Origin: an uncultured Muribaculaceae bacterium
GTDB taxonomy: Bacteria > Bacteroidota > Bacteroidia > Bacteroidales > Muribaculaceae
Direction: 5' to 3'
Assembly (NCBI GenBank): GCA_905233845.1
Contig: CAJOFH010000012.1
Coordinates: 1-53,681 of the forward strand
Length of the DNA: 53,681 nt
In this document: positions 33,802 to 42,687 of the stretch, piece by piece
How positions within the stretch are numbered: the first letter of the stretch is position 1
How the letters are laid out: each line of letters starts with the position of its first letter
The notes under the pieces: model-generated
Told to the model about the DNA's origin: nothing
Database searches by the model: none
Seen by the model: only the letters and a program-made list of their open reading frames with translations
Program-made: the position numbers and the translations under genes

Positions 33802-35010
33802 ATGAGCAAATTAAATCCCAAATTAGAATTAGAAAGACAGCTGGGCGTGCAAATTTACAATGCCCTGCAAGGTGAGATAGTAGAAGAAGTGCTACGCAAG
33901 ACAAAGACTTCGAGCCGTGATGCTTATTGGCGTAGCAGCATGGAAGGACACAGCTTGAGGGTTCAAAAAGAATTACTACCCGACTTCTATAAGCTGTGCC
34001 AAGACGTGAAGAAAAAACTCAAATTTAAAGACGAGGTTGACTTCTATATCACTGGTGACAGCGATGTGAACGCTTTCTCGCTTGCTGCCGAAGACGAAGG
34101 GGAGCACCACATTGTTAATGTAAACTCGGCACTCTTTGACCTAATGAGCAACGATGAGCTTAAATTCGTCATTGGGCATGAATTAGGGCACCTTATAAAC
34201 AAAGACACCGCATTGGCAAGGCTTATTGGGTTTGTGTTCCCCGAGGGTGCCGCTGTGCCTGTGACTCTGCAATACAAAATTCGTCTGCATGAGCAACTTG
34301 CAGAGCTTGTCGCCGACCGCTACGGATATATGGCGACCGAGGATTTGGGTGTGTGTGTGACTGCTTTCTTTAAGATGGCTTCTGGACTCGATTTGGAAAA
34401 AATGAATGTTAGTATCGACGCGCTCATCGCTGACAACAACCGACGCCTCGATTACTTCCTTAAGGACAAAGGAATCAGCCGCTCGTCGCATCCTGTTAAC
34501 CCCATCAGGGTGCAAGCTCTCAATCTCTTCGCTACAGCCAAATCTCAAGAAGAGTTGCAGAAGGGCATGGACGAACTCATATCAATCTTGCTAAAGGTCG
34601 GAGACGATGAGCTCGATGAGCACATGGCTCGATTTATCGCCTCAGCTGGTCTCATTGTGGCAAGCAGTGATGATGAGATGAAGGAAGACGAAATCAACCA
34701 AATTATCGAGATGCTTGCGCGACTCAAGATATTCCCACGCAAGTATCTTGAGGAAATCGCACAAGGAGATGTTGTCAAGACATTCAATGAATCGGTTGAG
34801 GGAATTCTCAAAATCAACCCAGGAATGCGTTCAAGCCTACTTGAATATATGATTCATATTGCACTCAGCGACAAAATCATTGCCCGCAAGGAGGTGGACC
34901 TTCTCTATGAATTCGGGGCAAGCATTGCTCTTAGTGAGATGGAAGTGGCTACAGCCATCGCTGAGTCTGTTCAACGCAACTACCTCCCAAGTCTCGAGTC
35001 AATCTGCTAA
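33802..35010 (+). CDS. M48 metallopeptidase fused to a TerB-like domain
   Basis: A 402-residue protein with no signal peptide or membrane helix. Residues about 75-230 form an M48-type zinc protease: HELGH gives ligands His126 and His130 and catalytic Glu127, and AELVAD supplies the third ligand Glu168. The helical C-terminal part (about 270-400; ASAGLIVASSDDEMKEDEI and a second EF-like acidic stretch) resembles TerB. Unlike HtpX it is soluble, so it probably acts in the cytoplasm. The role is unknown; a regulated or stress protease is a guess. Confidence 0.75.
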   Translation: MSKLNPKLELERQLGVQIYNALQGEIVEEVLRKTKTSSRDAYWRSSMEGHSLRVQKELLPDFYKLCQDVKKKLKFKDEVDFYITGDSDVNAFSLAAEDEGEHHIVNVNSALFDLMSNDELKFVIGHELGHLINKDTALARLIGFVFPEGAAVPVTLQYKIRLHEQLAELVADRYGYMATEDLGVCVTAFFKMASGLDLEKMNVSIDALIADNNRRLDYFLKDKGISRSSHPVNPIRVQALNLFATAKSQEELQKGMDELISILLKVGDDELDEHMARFIASAGLIVASSDDEMKEDEINQIIEMLARLKIFPRKYLEEIAQGDVVKTFNESVEGILKINPGMRSSLLEYMIHIALSDKIIARKEVDLLYEFGASIALSEMEVATAIAESVQRNYLPSLESIC

Positions 35011-35032
35011 AGAAACCACATAACACCACATC

Positions 35033-35071
35033 GCATCGGCATCTCCCAAACGGAACATGCCGATGCTTTTT
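35033..35071 (+). terminator. terminator after the M48-TerB gene
   Basis: A 10-bp GC-rich perfect stem (35033-35042 with 35057-35066), a 14-base loop and a T run. Confidence 0.85.
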
Positions 35072-35518
35072 CTTGCTCTAGACTTTATCTCTTTTTAATG
35101 TTGTTTTTACAATTCACCACCCCTTACTTTACCCTTGCATCACATGCGAAAGAGTTCTTTGACTTATTGTCACATATTTATTCCTGAAATTAGTTGACTG
35201 TGTTTTGTCCCATTTGTCCCAAATGTCCCAAGAGTCCCAACTATCCCAAGCATCCCACGAGACTAAGCATTTTCAAAATTGTTTTTTGTCACTACGTTGC
35301 TTTTGGTGTTTGATTTCGATATATACATAAAGATAGTCAACGGAGCTTGGAAAGCACTCTTATTTGCTCTTTTGTATAAAAAAGTAAAAAATAATGTTTA
35401 TATTTTGCTGTTTCGAGAAAAAGTAGTAATTTAGTCCAAAATTTCAGAACATGCCCAAGAGTGGGTATATTTATTGCAAAAACAAGAATACACATAACAT
35501 AAACAACATTTCTAAAGA
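35072..35518. other. gene-free stretch upstream of iorA
   Basis: About 450 bases with no convincing ORF. It holds the 9-bp repeat array at 35208-35261 and AT-rich sequence in front of iorA. No full TAnnTTTG promoter match was found, so the iorA promoter is unclear. Confidence 0.5.
35208..35261. repeat. six tandem 9-bp units TCCCAnnnn
   Basis: TCCCA starts at 35208, 35217, 35226, 35235, 35244 and 35253, exactly every 9 bases, with varied four-base tails. The A/T-rich flanks have no such pattern. It could be a binding array, a slipped repeat or a small element relic. Confidence 0.75.
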
Positions 35519-37120
35519 ATGAAAGCTAAACATTTGCTACTTGGCGATGAGGCCTTGGCACTTGGAGCACTGCATGCTGGACTATCTGGTGTGTGGGCCT
35601 ATCCTGGTACCCCGTCGACCGAGATTACTGAGTTTATTCAAAAGAGTGAGCATGGACGTGTCGGTGGTGTACACTGTCGATGGAGTGCTAACGAGAAGAC
35701 TGCTATGGAAGAGGCACTTGGCATGAGCTATGCCGGAAAGCGGGCCATGGTGTGCATGAAGCACGTGGGCATGAACGTGTGTGCCGACGCATTTGTCAAC
35801 AGTGCTGTAACAGGAGCCAATGGAGGCTTGGTTATTGTTGCATGCGATGATCCTTCGATGCACTCATCACAAAACGAGCAGGATTCACGCTTCTATGCCG
35901 ACTTTGCTATGATGCCATGCTTTGAGCCTTCTTCTCAGCAAGAGGCCTATGATATGGTGCGTTGCGCTTTTGACTATAGTGAAAAAAATAGCATTCCTGT
36001 TCTCATGCGTTTAACTACTCGCATGGCTCACTCTCGAGCTATTGTTGAAACCAGTGAACAACGTGAGCCCAACAAGGTACACTTCCCTGAGAACCCACGC
36101 CAATGGGTTACGCTACCAGTCAACGCGCGTGTTCGAAACGACCAGCTCGTAAAAGACGTGCTCGCCTTTGAGGAAGATGCCTGCACCATGGGCCAAAACA
36201 AGTATATCGACGGTGACGACCACTCGATGGGTATTATCACCTGTGGTATTGCTTACAACTACCTCATGGAGAACTATCCCGAAGGGTGCCCATTCCCGGT
36301 ACTCAAACTCACTCAATACCCATTACCAAAGAAAATGGTACGAAAGATGGCTGCTGAGTGCAAGACCATCATGGTTGTGGAAGAAGGCCAACCTCTAGTT
36401 GAGAAAGTGCTACGTGGTGTGCTTGACACGCCGGTTGAGATTAAAGGTCGACTCGACGGCACTCTACCTCGCACAGGTGAGCTCAACCCCGACGTGTTGC
36501 GCACAGCGTTAGGTATGAAACCTCTTGAAGCTCATGCTGCAGCGACATCAACAGTACCTCGCCCACCAGCATTATGCCAAGGCTGCGGTCACCGTGACTT
36601 CTACACCGCACTCAACAATGTGCTCAAGAATTATGAGAGCGCCCGCGTCTTTGCCGACATAGGCTGCTATACCCTTGGATGGCTCGCCCCATTCCACGCT
36701 TTTCAAACCTGCGTTGAGATGGGAGCTTCGCTCACCATGTCAATAGGTGCTGCTAATGCTGGCGTTCACCCATCGGTAGCAGTGATTGGCGACTCCACAT
36801 TCACCCACAGCGGTATGACGGGTCTGCTCGATGCCGTTAATGAGAAAGCCAACATCACCTTGTGCATCAGCGACAACCTTACTACTGGTATGACTGGAGG
36901 TCAAGATTCGGCAGGAACTGGCCGCCTTGAGCAAATTTGCTACGGTGTGGGCGTTGACCCTGCTCACGTGCGTGTGATTGTTCCTCTGCCCAAGAACTAT
37001 CCCGATATGGAGAAAGTGATTGACGAGGAAATTAACTACAAGGGCGTTTCGGTTATCATCGCTCGTCGCGAATGCATCCAGACTGCTAAGCGTCACGCCA
37101 AAGCTAAAGCTAAGAAATAA
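35519..37120 (+). CDS. iorA: indolepyruvate:ferredoxin oxidoreductase alpha subunit
   Basis: A 533-residue thiamine pyrophosphate enzyme that oxidatively decarboxylates arylpyruvates (from Trp, Phe, Tyr) to aryl-acetyl-CoA and reduces ferredoxin. The N-terminal pyrimidine-binding domain begins at LLGDEALALGALHAG; the TPP fold is in the C-terminal half, with CQGCGHRDF and GDSTFTHSGMTG followed by TTGMTGGQDSAG. Classical IorA ends in a domain binding two [4Fe-4S] clusters; this protein stops at a lysine-rich tail with no such cysteines, so electrons must pass to a separate ferredoxin by another route. iorB follows by 38 bases. Confidence 0.9.
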   Translation: MKAKHLLLGDEALALGALHAGLSGVWAYPGTPSTEITEFIQKSEHGRVGGVHCRWSANEKTAMEEALGMSYAGKRAMVCMKHVGMNVCADAFVNSAVTGANGGLVIVACDDPSMHSSQNEQDSRFYADFAMMPCFEPSSQQEAYDMVRCAFDYSEKNSIPVLMRLTTRMAHSRAIVETSEQREPNKVHFPENPRQWVTLPVNARVRNDQLVKDVLAFEEDACTMGQNKYIDGDDHSMGIITCGIAYNYLMENYPEGCPFPVLKLTQYPLPKKMVRKMAAECKTIMVVEEGQPLVEKVLRGVLDTPVEIKGRLDGTLPRTGELNPDVLRTALGMKPLEAHAAATSTVPRPPALCQGCGHRDFYTALNNVLKNYESARVFADIGCYTLGWLAPFHAFQTCVEMGASLTMSIGAANAGVHPSVAVIGDSTFTHSGMTGLLDAVNEKANITLCISDNLTTGMTGGQDSAGTGRLEQICYGVGVDPAHVRVIVPLPKNYPDMEKVIDEEINYKGVSVIIARRECIQTAKRHAKAKAKK

Positions 37121-37158
37121 TCTAACCACACACTAAATCATTAAAAAACGACCAAATC

Positions 37159-37743
37159 ATGAAACAAGATATTATACTGTGCGGTGTGGGCGGACAAGGT
37201 ATCCTCTCCATTGCTACTATCATTGGTTGGGCTGCCCTAAAAGAGGGTATTCACCTCAAGCAAGCCGAAGTTCACGGAATGAGCCAGCGTGGAGGCGATG
37301 TGCAGAGCAATCTCAGACTATCCGACGAGCCAATAGCAAGCGACCTCATCGCTCATGGAGCATGCGACCTCATCATCTCTCTCGAACCCATGGAAGCTTT
37401 ACGTTACGTGCAATATCTCAACCCTAAAGGATGGGTTATTACCAACACTACTCCTTTTGTCAACATACCCAACTATCCTGAGATGGACAATGTGAATAAC
37501 GAACTCCAGAAACTGGGCAACGTGATTATGATTGACGTTGATGCTATAGCCAAGGAAGTCAAGTCGCCACGTAGTGCTAACATGGTGCTACTTGGTGCTG
37601 CTGCTTCGGTTCTCGAGATGCTTAAGCCTGAGCAGTTACTCGAGGGCATCACTAATGTCTTTGCCAGCAAGGGTGAGGCTATCGTAGAGACCAACATTGC
37701 CGCTTTCAAGGCAGGTTATGACTTTGCACAGAAAAACAAATAA
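37159..37743 (+). CDS. iorB: indolepyruvate:ferredoxin oxidoreductase beta subunit
   Basis: A 194-residue gamma-type subunit of 2-oxoacid:ferredoxin oxidoreductases, with the CoA- and nucleotide-like loop CGVGGQGILSIATIIGW at the N-terminus and the conserved EVHGMSQRGGDV. It completes IorAB. The aminotransferase follows after 24 bases, so the enzyme making the 2-oxo acid and the enzyme using it are co-expressed. Confidence 0.92.
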   Translation: MKQDIILCGVGGQGILSIATIIGWAALKEGIHLKQAEVHGMSQRGGDVQSNLRLSDEPIASDLIAHGACDLIISLEPMEALRYVQYLNPKGWVITNTTPFVNIPNYPEMDNVNNELQKLGNVIMIDVDAIAKEVKSPRSANMVLLGAAASVLEMLKPEQLLEGITNVFASKGEAIVETNIAAFKAGYDFAQKNK

Positions 37744-37767
37744 ACCACATTTATCTATAAAACAACT

Positions 37768-39087
37768 ATGAGTTTCCCTATAAAACAACAAGTTTTAAAC
37801 GATATTTTAGCCGAGCGTGATTTGACCGATGTGTCAAAGACAACAATACGCCAATGTGCTGCAATTGCTGCCGAAATGGAGAAAGCTGCTGGCGAGAAAT
37901 TCTTGCGACTTGAGGTCGGTGTGCCTGGATTGGCTCCTGGACAAGTAGGAATCGAGGCTCAAAAGGCGGCTCTCGACAATGGCATCGCAAGCATCTATCC
38001 AGCAATCAGTGGTCTGCCAGAACTAAAAGAGAATGCCTCGCGATTCATTAAGGCATTTATTGACGTCGACATCAAACCAGAGTGCATAGTTCCCACTGTT
38101 GGCTCTATGCAGGCCGGCATGAACCTGATGCTTGAATGTTCACAACTTGACCCTGCTAAAGACACTATCCTCTATGTGAATCCTGGTTTTGCACCTCATG
38201 TTATGCAAGCTGCTGTGCAGGGCATCAAGTATGAGCAGTTCGACATCTTCAGCCATCGTGGCGCCAAGCTGCGCGACAAACTCGAAGAATACTGCTCTAA
38301 AGGCAACATCGTTGCTATCGTCTACTCTAACCCAAACAATCCCACTTGGGTTTGCCTCACCGATGAGGAGTTGCAAATCATTGGTGAGATGGCCAACAAA
38401 TACGACATGATAGTGCTTGAAGACCACGCCTACTTGTGCATGGATTTCCGTACTGACAAGTCGGTGCCTTTTGAGCCACCATTTCAACCCACTGTTGCTC
38501 GTTACACCGACAACTATATCTTCATGCTCTCGGGTTCGAAGATTTTCAGCTACGCAGGCGAACGAATCGCTGTAGTAGCATTCAGCAACAAGCTCTTCAA
38601 TCGCGAGTATCCAGCATTGCGCAAACGTTACCGCATTGGACGCATGGGCGACAACTTCATTTTCACTTATCTCTATGTTGCTTCATCGGGTACTTCTCAT
38701 TCGGCACAGCATGCTCTTGCAGCTATGATGAAGGCGGCTGCCGATGGAACCTACAAATTTGTCGATGAGGTGCGTGAATATGGCCGTCGTGCTAAGATTA
38801 CCAAACAAATCTTCCTGAAGCATGGCTTCAACATCATCTATGACAAAGATGGAGACAAAGACCTTGCTGATGGATTCTATTACACAATTGGTTATGAGGG
38901 TATGAGCGACTCAGAATTGCTTAATGATTTGATGCTTTGTGGCATCTCGGCCATCACGCTCAACACTACTGGCAGTAAGCAACCAGGTATAAGAGCTTGC
39001 GTTTCACAGCTCAACAGCGATTGGCACATCCAGGCCCTCGATGAGCGACTGAAAATGTTTGTTGAACTACAAAACTCTAAAAAATAA
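37768..39087 (+). CDS. class I/II PLP-dependent aminotransferase
   Basis: A 439-residue fold-type I aminotransferase. It has the substrate-binding YSNPNNPTWV, the Asp-Tyr region EDHAY, and the PLP lysine in LSGSKIFSYAGER, plus the C-terminal arginine in GIRACVS. Its position between iorAB and a CoA-transferase suggests aromatic or branched-chain amino acids as donors, giving the 2-oxo acid for IorAB. Its stop overlaps the next start by one base (TAATG). The exact substrate is not set by the motifs. Confidence 0.85.
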   Translation: MSFPIKQQVLNDILAERDLTDVSKTTIRQCAAIAAEMEKAAGEKFLRLEVGVPGLAPGQVGIEAQKAALDNGIASIYPAISGLPELKENASRFIKAFIDVDIKPECIVPTVGSMQAGMNLMLECSQLDPAKDTILYVNPGFAPHVMQAAVQGIKYEQFDIFSHRGAKLRDKLEEYCSKGNIVAIVYSNPNNPTWVCLTDEELQIIGEMANKYDMIVLEDHAYLCMDFRTDKSVPFEPPFQPTVARYTDNYIFMLSGSKIFSYAGERIAVVAFSNKLFNREYPALRKRYRIGRMGDNFIFTYLYVASSGTSHSAQHALAAMMKAAADGTYKFVDEVREYGRRAKITKQIFLKHGFNIIYDKDGDKDLADGFYYTIGYEGMSDSELLNDLMLCGISAITLNTTGSKQPGIRACVSQLNSDWHIQALDERLKMFVELQNSKK

Positions 39088-40379
39088 TGAATTACATGAG
39101 TGCTGACGAGGCGGTGCGCCTTGTCAAGAGTGGTGACCACATCTACTGCATGGGCAGCACGGCAATTCCCGTGGTGTTGCAAAGCGCACTAGCACGACGG
39201 GCTAGCGAGCTCAAAGATGTTGTAGTCTATTCGGCTTTCAACGTGCCTTACGGTGAGTGCCCGCTGTGCAAACCAGAGTATAAGGACTCATTCATTACCA
39301 AAAGCCTCTTCCTGAGTGGTGACCAGCGTAAGTGGGTAGCTCAAGGATACGGCGAGGTGATTCCTGCTTTCTTGGGCGAGATTCCTTTCCTCTTCCGCAG
39401 CAAGCAGCTACCAGTCGATGTCACTTTCCTCAACTGCTCGCCTCCCGACAAGGACGGTTATTGCAGCTACGGCATGAGTGCCGACTTAGCGTTCAGTGCA
39501 GTGGAGATGTCCAAGACTATCATCGCACAGATTAACGACAGCATGCCTTACCTGTGTGGTGCCGCCAAGATTCACGAGAGCGAGATTGCAGCAGCAGTGC
39601 GTTGCGACGAGCCACCATTGGCGATGGAGTTTGGAGAATCCACACCCATCGAGAGCGCGATAGGTGGATTCATCGCTGCCGAGATTCCTGATGGTGCAAC
39701 TCTTCAAATTGGCGTGGGAGGCATCCCCAACGCAGTTCTCGCTGGCATCAAGAACCACAAACATCTTGGCTTGCACACCGAGGCTATGACCGATGGTGTG
39801 GTACGACTCATTGAAGAGGGTGTTATCGACAACAGTCTTAAGAAGATTCGTCCAGGTAAGAGTGTAGCAAGTTTGGCATTAGGCTCAAAACGCATGTACG
39901 ACTTCCTAGACTACAATGAGGAAGTGGAGTTCTACGACGTGGCATGGACCAATGACCCACAAGTTATCCGCCAGAATCCTCGCCCCATTGCCATCAACAG
40001 CGCAATCGAGGTGGATTTGACTGGTCAAGTTTGTGCCGACAGCATCGGTACGATGATTTTCTCAAGTGTGGGCGGTCAACACGACTTCATGTATGGTGCT
40101 GCTCTTAATCCCGAGGGTAAAACTTTCATAGCTCTACCCTCTCGCACTGGCAAAGGAAAAAGCAAAATAGTGTCTACTCTTACTCCAGGAGCTGGTGTAG
40201 TAACCACAAGGTTCCAGACACAATATGTGGTTACTGAGCATGGCATCATATACCTGCGCAACAAGAGCATGCCAGAGCGCGCCAGAGCTCTTATCTCGAT
40301 TGCCCATCCCGATGACCGCGAGGAACTCGAACGCGCTGCTTACGAACGATTCGGCTACAGCTTCCTACGCTATAAGTAA
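39087..40379 (+). CDS. acyl-CoA:acetate CoA-transferase family protein
   Basis: A 430-residue family I CoA-transferase (acetyl-CoA hydrolase/4-hydroxybutyrate CoA-transferase group). The catalytic glutamate lies in LHTEAMTDGVV, the oxyanion glycine loop is GVGGIPNAVLAG, and NSAIEVDLTGQV and PSRTGKGKSKIV follow. It would move CoA from the acyl-CoA formed by IorAB to acetate, releasing the aryl or branched acid. It is translationally linked to the aminotransferase and ends the plus-strand run at a bidirectional terminator. Confidence 0.85.
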   Translation: MNYMSADEAVRLVKSGDHIYCMGSTAIPVVLQSALARRASELKDVVVYSAFNVPYGECPLCKPEYKDSFITKSLFLSGDQRKWVAQGYGEVIPAFLGEIPFLFRSKQLPVDVTFLNCSPPDKDGYCSYGMSADLAFSAVEMSKTIIAQINDSMPYLCGAAKIHESEIAAAVRCDEPPLAMEFGESTPIESAIGGFIAAEIPDGATLQIGVGGIPNAVLAGIKNHKHLGLHTEAMTDGVVRLIEEGVIDNSLKKIRPGKSVASLALGSKRMYDFLDYNEEVEFYDVAWTNDPQVIRQNPRPIAINSAIEVDLTGQVCADSIGTMIFSSVGGQHDFMYGAALNPEGKTFIALPSRTGKGKSKIVSTLTPGAGVVTTRFQTQYVVTEHGIIYLRNKSMPERARALISIAHPDDREELERAAYERFGYSFLRYK

Positions 40380-40408
40380 GAAACTCAAGCACTAACAATT
40401 CATTAACA

Positions 40409-40443
40409 CAAAAGCGCCCCGATTTTTTTCGGGACGCTTTTGA
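40409..40443. terminator. terminator between the CoA-transferase and butyrate kinase genes
   Basis: A 13-bp stem with one mismatch (around 40409-40422 with 40429-40442), a T-rich loop, A run before and T run after. It lies between convergent genes. Confidence 0.8.
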
Positions 40444-40475
40444 TTATGCATTTTGCTTTATGAATCATGTATTGA

Positions 40476-41537
40476 TTATTTGTATTCTTTAGCCTCGCGC
40501 TTGCCTTTGAGCACTGCAGCGGCATTGCCAGCAAGAGCTCCCATCTCGTCTTCACCAGGGAAGCAATAGGTAGGTGCAAGGAAGTCAATGCGCTTGCGCA
40601 ATTCGCTTGTGAGGTAATCACTGTGAGCCATTCCTCCTGTGAGAAGAATTGCGTCAATCTTTCCGCAGAGTACTGCACTCTCCGAAGCAATTTGTTTTGC
40701 AACATGATAAATCATTGCATCAAGAACTGTCTTTGCATGTTTGTCTCCATTATTGATGCGTTCTTCAATCTCCAACAAGTCGGTAGTTCCCAGATGAGCG
40801 TTGAGGCCACCTTTACCTGTGATCATCTTAAGGAGTTCTTCCTTAGTGTACTTGCCGCTGAAGCACAGGCGAACAAGGTCGGCCGCTGGAATAGAACCAG
40901 CTCTTTCGGGAGTGAAAGGTCCCTCGCCATCGAGTGCGTTTGGAGCATCAACAGCAACTCCCTTCTCATGGGCAGCTACCGAAATACCTCCACCCAAGTG
41001 GCAGATGATAAGGTTCATTTCCTCATATTTCTTGCCAATCTCACGAGCGAAACGACGAGCAATTGCCTTCTGGTTAAGTGGATGCCAAATGCTGCAACGC
41101 TTAATCTCAGGAATACCACAGATGCGAGCATAATCGTTCAACTCGTCCACCACTACAGGGTCGGCAATGAAACTGCGACAACCAGGAATCTGCTGAGCAA
41201 TCTTATGGGCGATAAGGCAGCCAAGGTTGCAAGCGTGCTCGCGAGTTGCGTTGCGAGTGTCCTCGAGCATCTTTTCATTGACTTCATACACGCCACCAGG
41301 AACGGCTTTTCCCAAACCACCACGGCCAATCACTGCCTTGAAGTTAAAGTCCACATTGGTGACCTTTATCTCGTTCATCACCAAGTTGTAACGAAAGTCG
41401 AACTGATCCAATACAGTCTTGTATGGTGCCAGCTCCTCGGGTTTATGACGGATAGAGCGAAGCAACAGCGGAGTCTCGCCTTCGTAAACAGCAAACTTAG
41501 TTGAAGTTGATCCTGGATTTATAACAAGTATACGCAT
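40476..41537 (-). CDS. buk: butyrate kinase family acid kinase
   Basis: A 353-residue acid kinase (ASKHA fold) that makes ATP and a free acid from an acyl phosphate. Motifs: VINPGSTSTKFAVYEG at the start, GRGGLGKAVPGGVY, CHLGGGISVAAH and LTGGMAHSDYL. The name is from the family; branched or aryl acyl phosphates may also be used. It follows the phosphate acyltransferase by 53 bases, and together they finish substrate-level phosphorylation. Confidence 0.9.
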   Translation of the reverse strand: MRILVINPGSTSTKFAVYEGETPLLLRSIRHKPEELAPYKTVLDQFDFRYNLVMNEIKVTNVDFNFKAVIGRGGLGKAVPGGVYEVNEKMLEDTRNATREHACNLGCLIAHKIAQQIPGCRSFIADPVVVDELNDYARICGIPEIKRCSIWHPLNQKAIARRFAREIGKKYEEMNLIICHLGGGISVAAHEKGVAVDAPNALDGEGPFTPERAGSIPAADLVRLCFSGKYTKEELLKMITGKGGLNAHLGTTDLLEIEERINNGDKHAKTVLDAMIYHVAKQIASESAVLCGKIDAILLTGGMAHSDYLTSELRKRIDFLAPTYCFPGEDEMGALAGNAAAVLKGKREAKEYK

Positions 41538-41590
41538 AGTTGTTTGTAAAATTTAATTTGTAATTAAGAAAACGGAATTAAAAAGAATTC

Positions 41591-42496
41591 TCAGAGAGCT
41601 GAAGCAACAGCAAGGCTATAGAACTTCGACTCAATGCTGTCGCCACGGCTTGGAAGCACAACTGGAACATTAGCTCCCTGGAGCAAGCCAGCGGTCTGAG
41701 CATGACACAGTAAAGTGATTGTCTTATAGAATACGTTGCCACTCTCTATCTCTGGGAAGAGAACAGCGTCGGCCTCGCCGTTGATGGGCGATTCAATGCC
41801 CTTGTGATGCATACTCTCATAGCACAATGAGCATTTAAGGTCAAGAGGACCGTCAACGATGCAGTTACCAAACTCACCTTGAGCAGCTTTCTCTTTGATA
41901 ATAACGTAGTCGGCAGTGCACGGGAAGTGGCGCTCGTCAACTTTCTCCGAGCAGTGGATAAGAGAAATTTTGGGCTCCTCAATGTGAAGAGCGTGAGCAA
42001 TCTTAGCCACATACTTCACTTGCTCGATGCGTTGATCAACGGTTGGACAAGGAATAACAGCGGCATCGGTGAAGAGAAGCAGACGTTTCAACTCGGGAAT
42101 GTCGGCAACTGTGACGTGAGTGAGGACATTGCCCTTGGGAAGAATACCGGTTTCCTTGTTTAGAACGGCACGCAGCAGATTGTCGGTGTTCAACAATCCT
42201 TTCATCAGCACGTTGGCACGGTCTTCGCGCACCTCGGTCACTGCCTTGGCAGCTGCGTCATCACGGTCACTTGCGTCGATAATGCTGAACTCGCTCTTGT
42301 ATTGAGCGAAACGCTCATCAGCCTCAATCTCCTTGCGGCAACCAACAAATGTTACGGTGATGATACCTGCCTCTAAGCCTTTAAGTACGGCGCTACGAGT
42401 CACATCATCTTCGGCCCATACTACAGCCACGCGGCTTTTTGTTCCCTTACTAGCGAGATGAGCTGTAAGCTCATCAAAATTCTTGATACTTGGCAT
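41591..42496 (-). CDS. ptb: phosphate butyryltransferase family enzyme
   Basis: A 301-residue cytoplasmic phosphate acyltransferase that swaps CoA for phosphate on an acyl-CoA. Motifs fit the family: NVLMKGLLNTDNLLRAV, LTHVTV, FTDAAVIPCP and the C-terminal VVLPSRGDS. It precedes buk in a two-gene minus operon with its own promoter, and faces the iorAB-aminotransferase-CoA-transferase run. Substrate is likely a short or branched/aryl acyl group; butyryl itself is not proven. Confidence 0.9.
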   Translation of the reverse strand: MPSIKNFDELTAHLASKGTKSRVAVVWAEDDVTRSAVLKGLEAGIITVTFVGCRKEIEADERFAQYKSEFSIIDASDRDDAAAKAVTEVREDRANVLMKGLLNTDNLLRAVLNKETGILPKGNVLTHVTVADIPELKRLLLFTDAAVIPCPTVDQRIEQVKYVAKIAHALHIEEPKISLIHCSEKVDERHFPCTADYVIIKEKAAQGEFGNCIVDGPLDLKCSLCYESMHHKGIESPINGEADAVLFPEIESGNVFYKTITLLCHAQTAGLLQGANVPVVLPSRGDSIESKFYSLAVASAL

Positions 42497-42545
42497 GTTT
42501 TTTAATATAAAAAATTGTTTTGGTTTTATGTTATGTTTTCTTGCG

Positions 42546-42579
42546 CAAAGATAGTCATTATTTTTTATATATCACACAA
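42546..42579 (-). promoter_or_regulatory. promoter of ptb-buk
   Basis: Minus strand TTG (42579-42577), a 23-base spacer and TATCTTTG (42553-42546). The start is about 43 bases before the ptb ATG. Confidence 0.5.
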
Positions 42580-42626
42580 CAACATCATAGTTTTTTTAAA
42601 GACAAAATGCCAACAGCCCTACAATA

Positions 42627-42663
42627 ATAATGCCTCGCCCGTAAAGATTGGGCGAGGCATTAT
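42627..42663 (-). terminator. terminator after glucan phosphorylase
   Basis: A perfect 14-bp stem (42627-42640 with 42650-42663) and a 9-base loop, with a T-rich run on the minus strand after the glgP stop at 42688. Confidence 0.85.
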
Positions 42664-42687
42664 ATAATATGTGTTAGTTAGTCTTGT

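Noticed and set aside
35208-35261. CRISPR array
   Set aside because: Units are 9 bp with no spacers of CRISPR length, and no cas gene is in the window.
40623-41504. 293-codon open frame antisense to butyrate kinase
   Set aside because: It is a shadow of buk; no promoter or recognisable motif.
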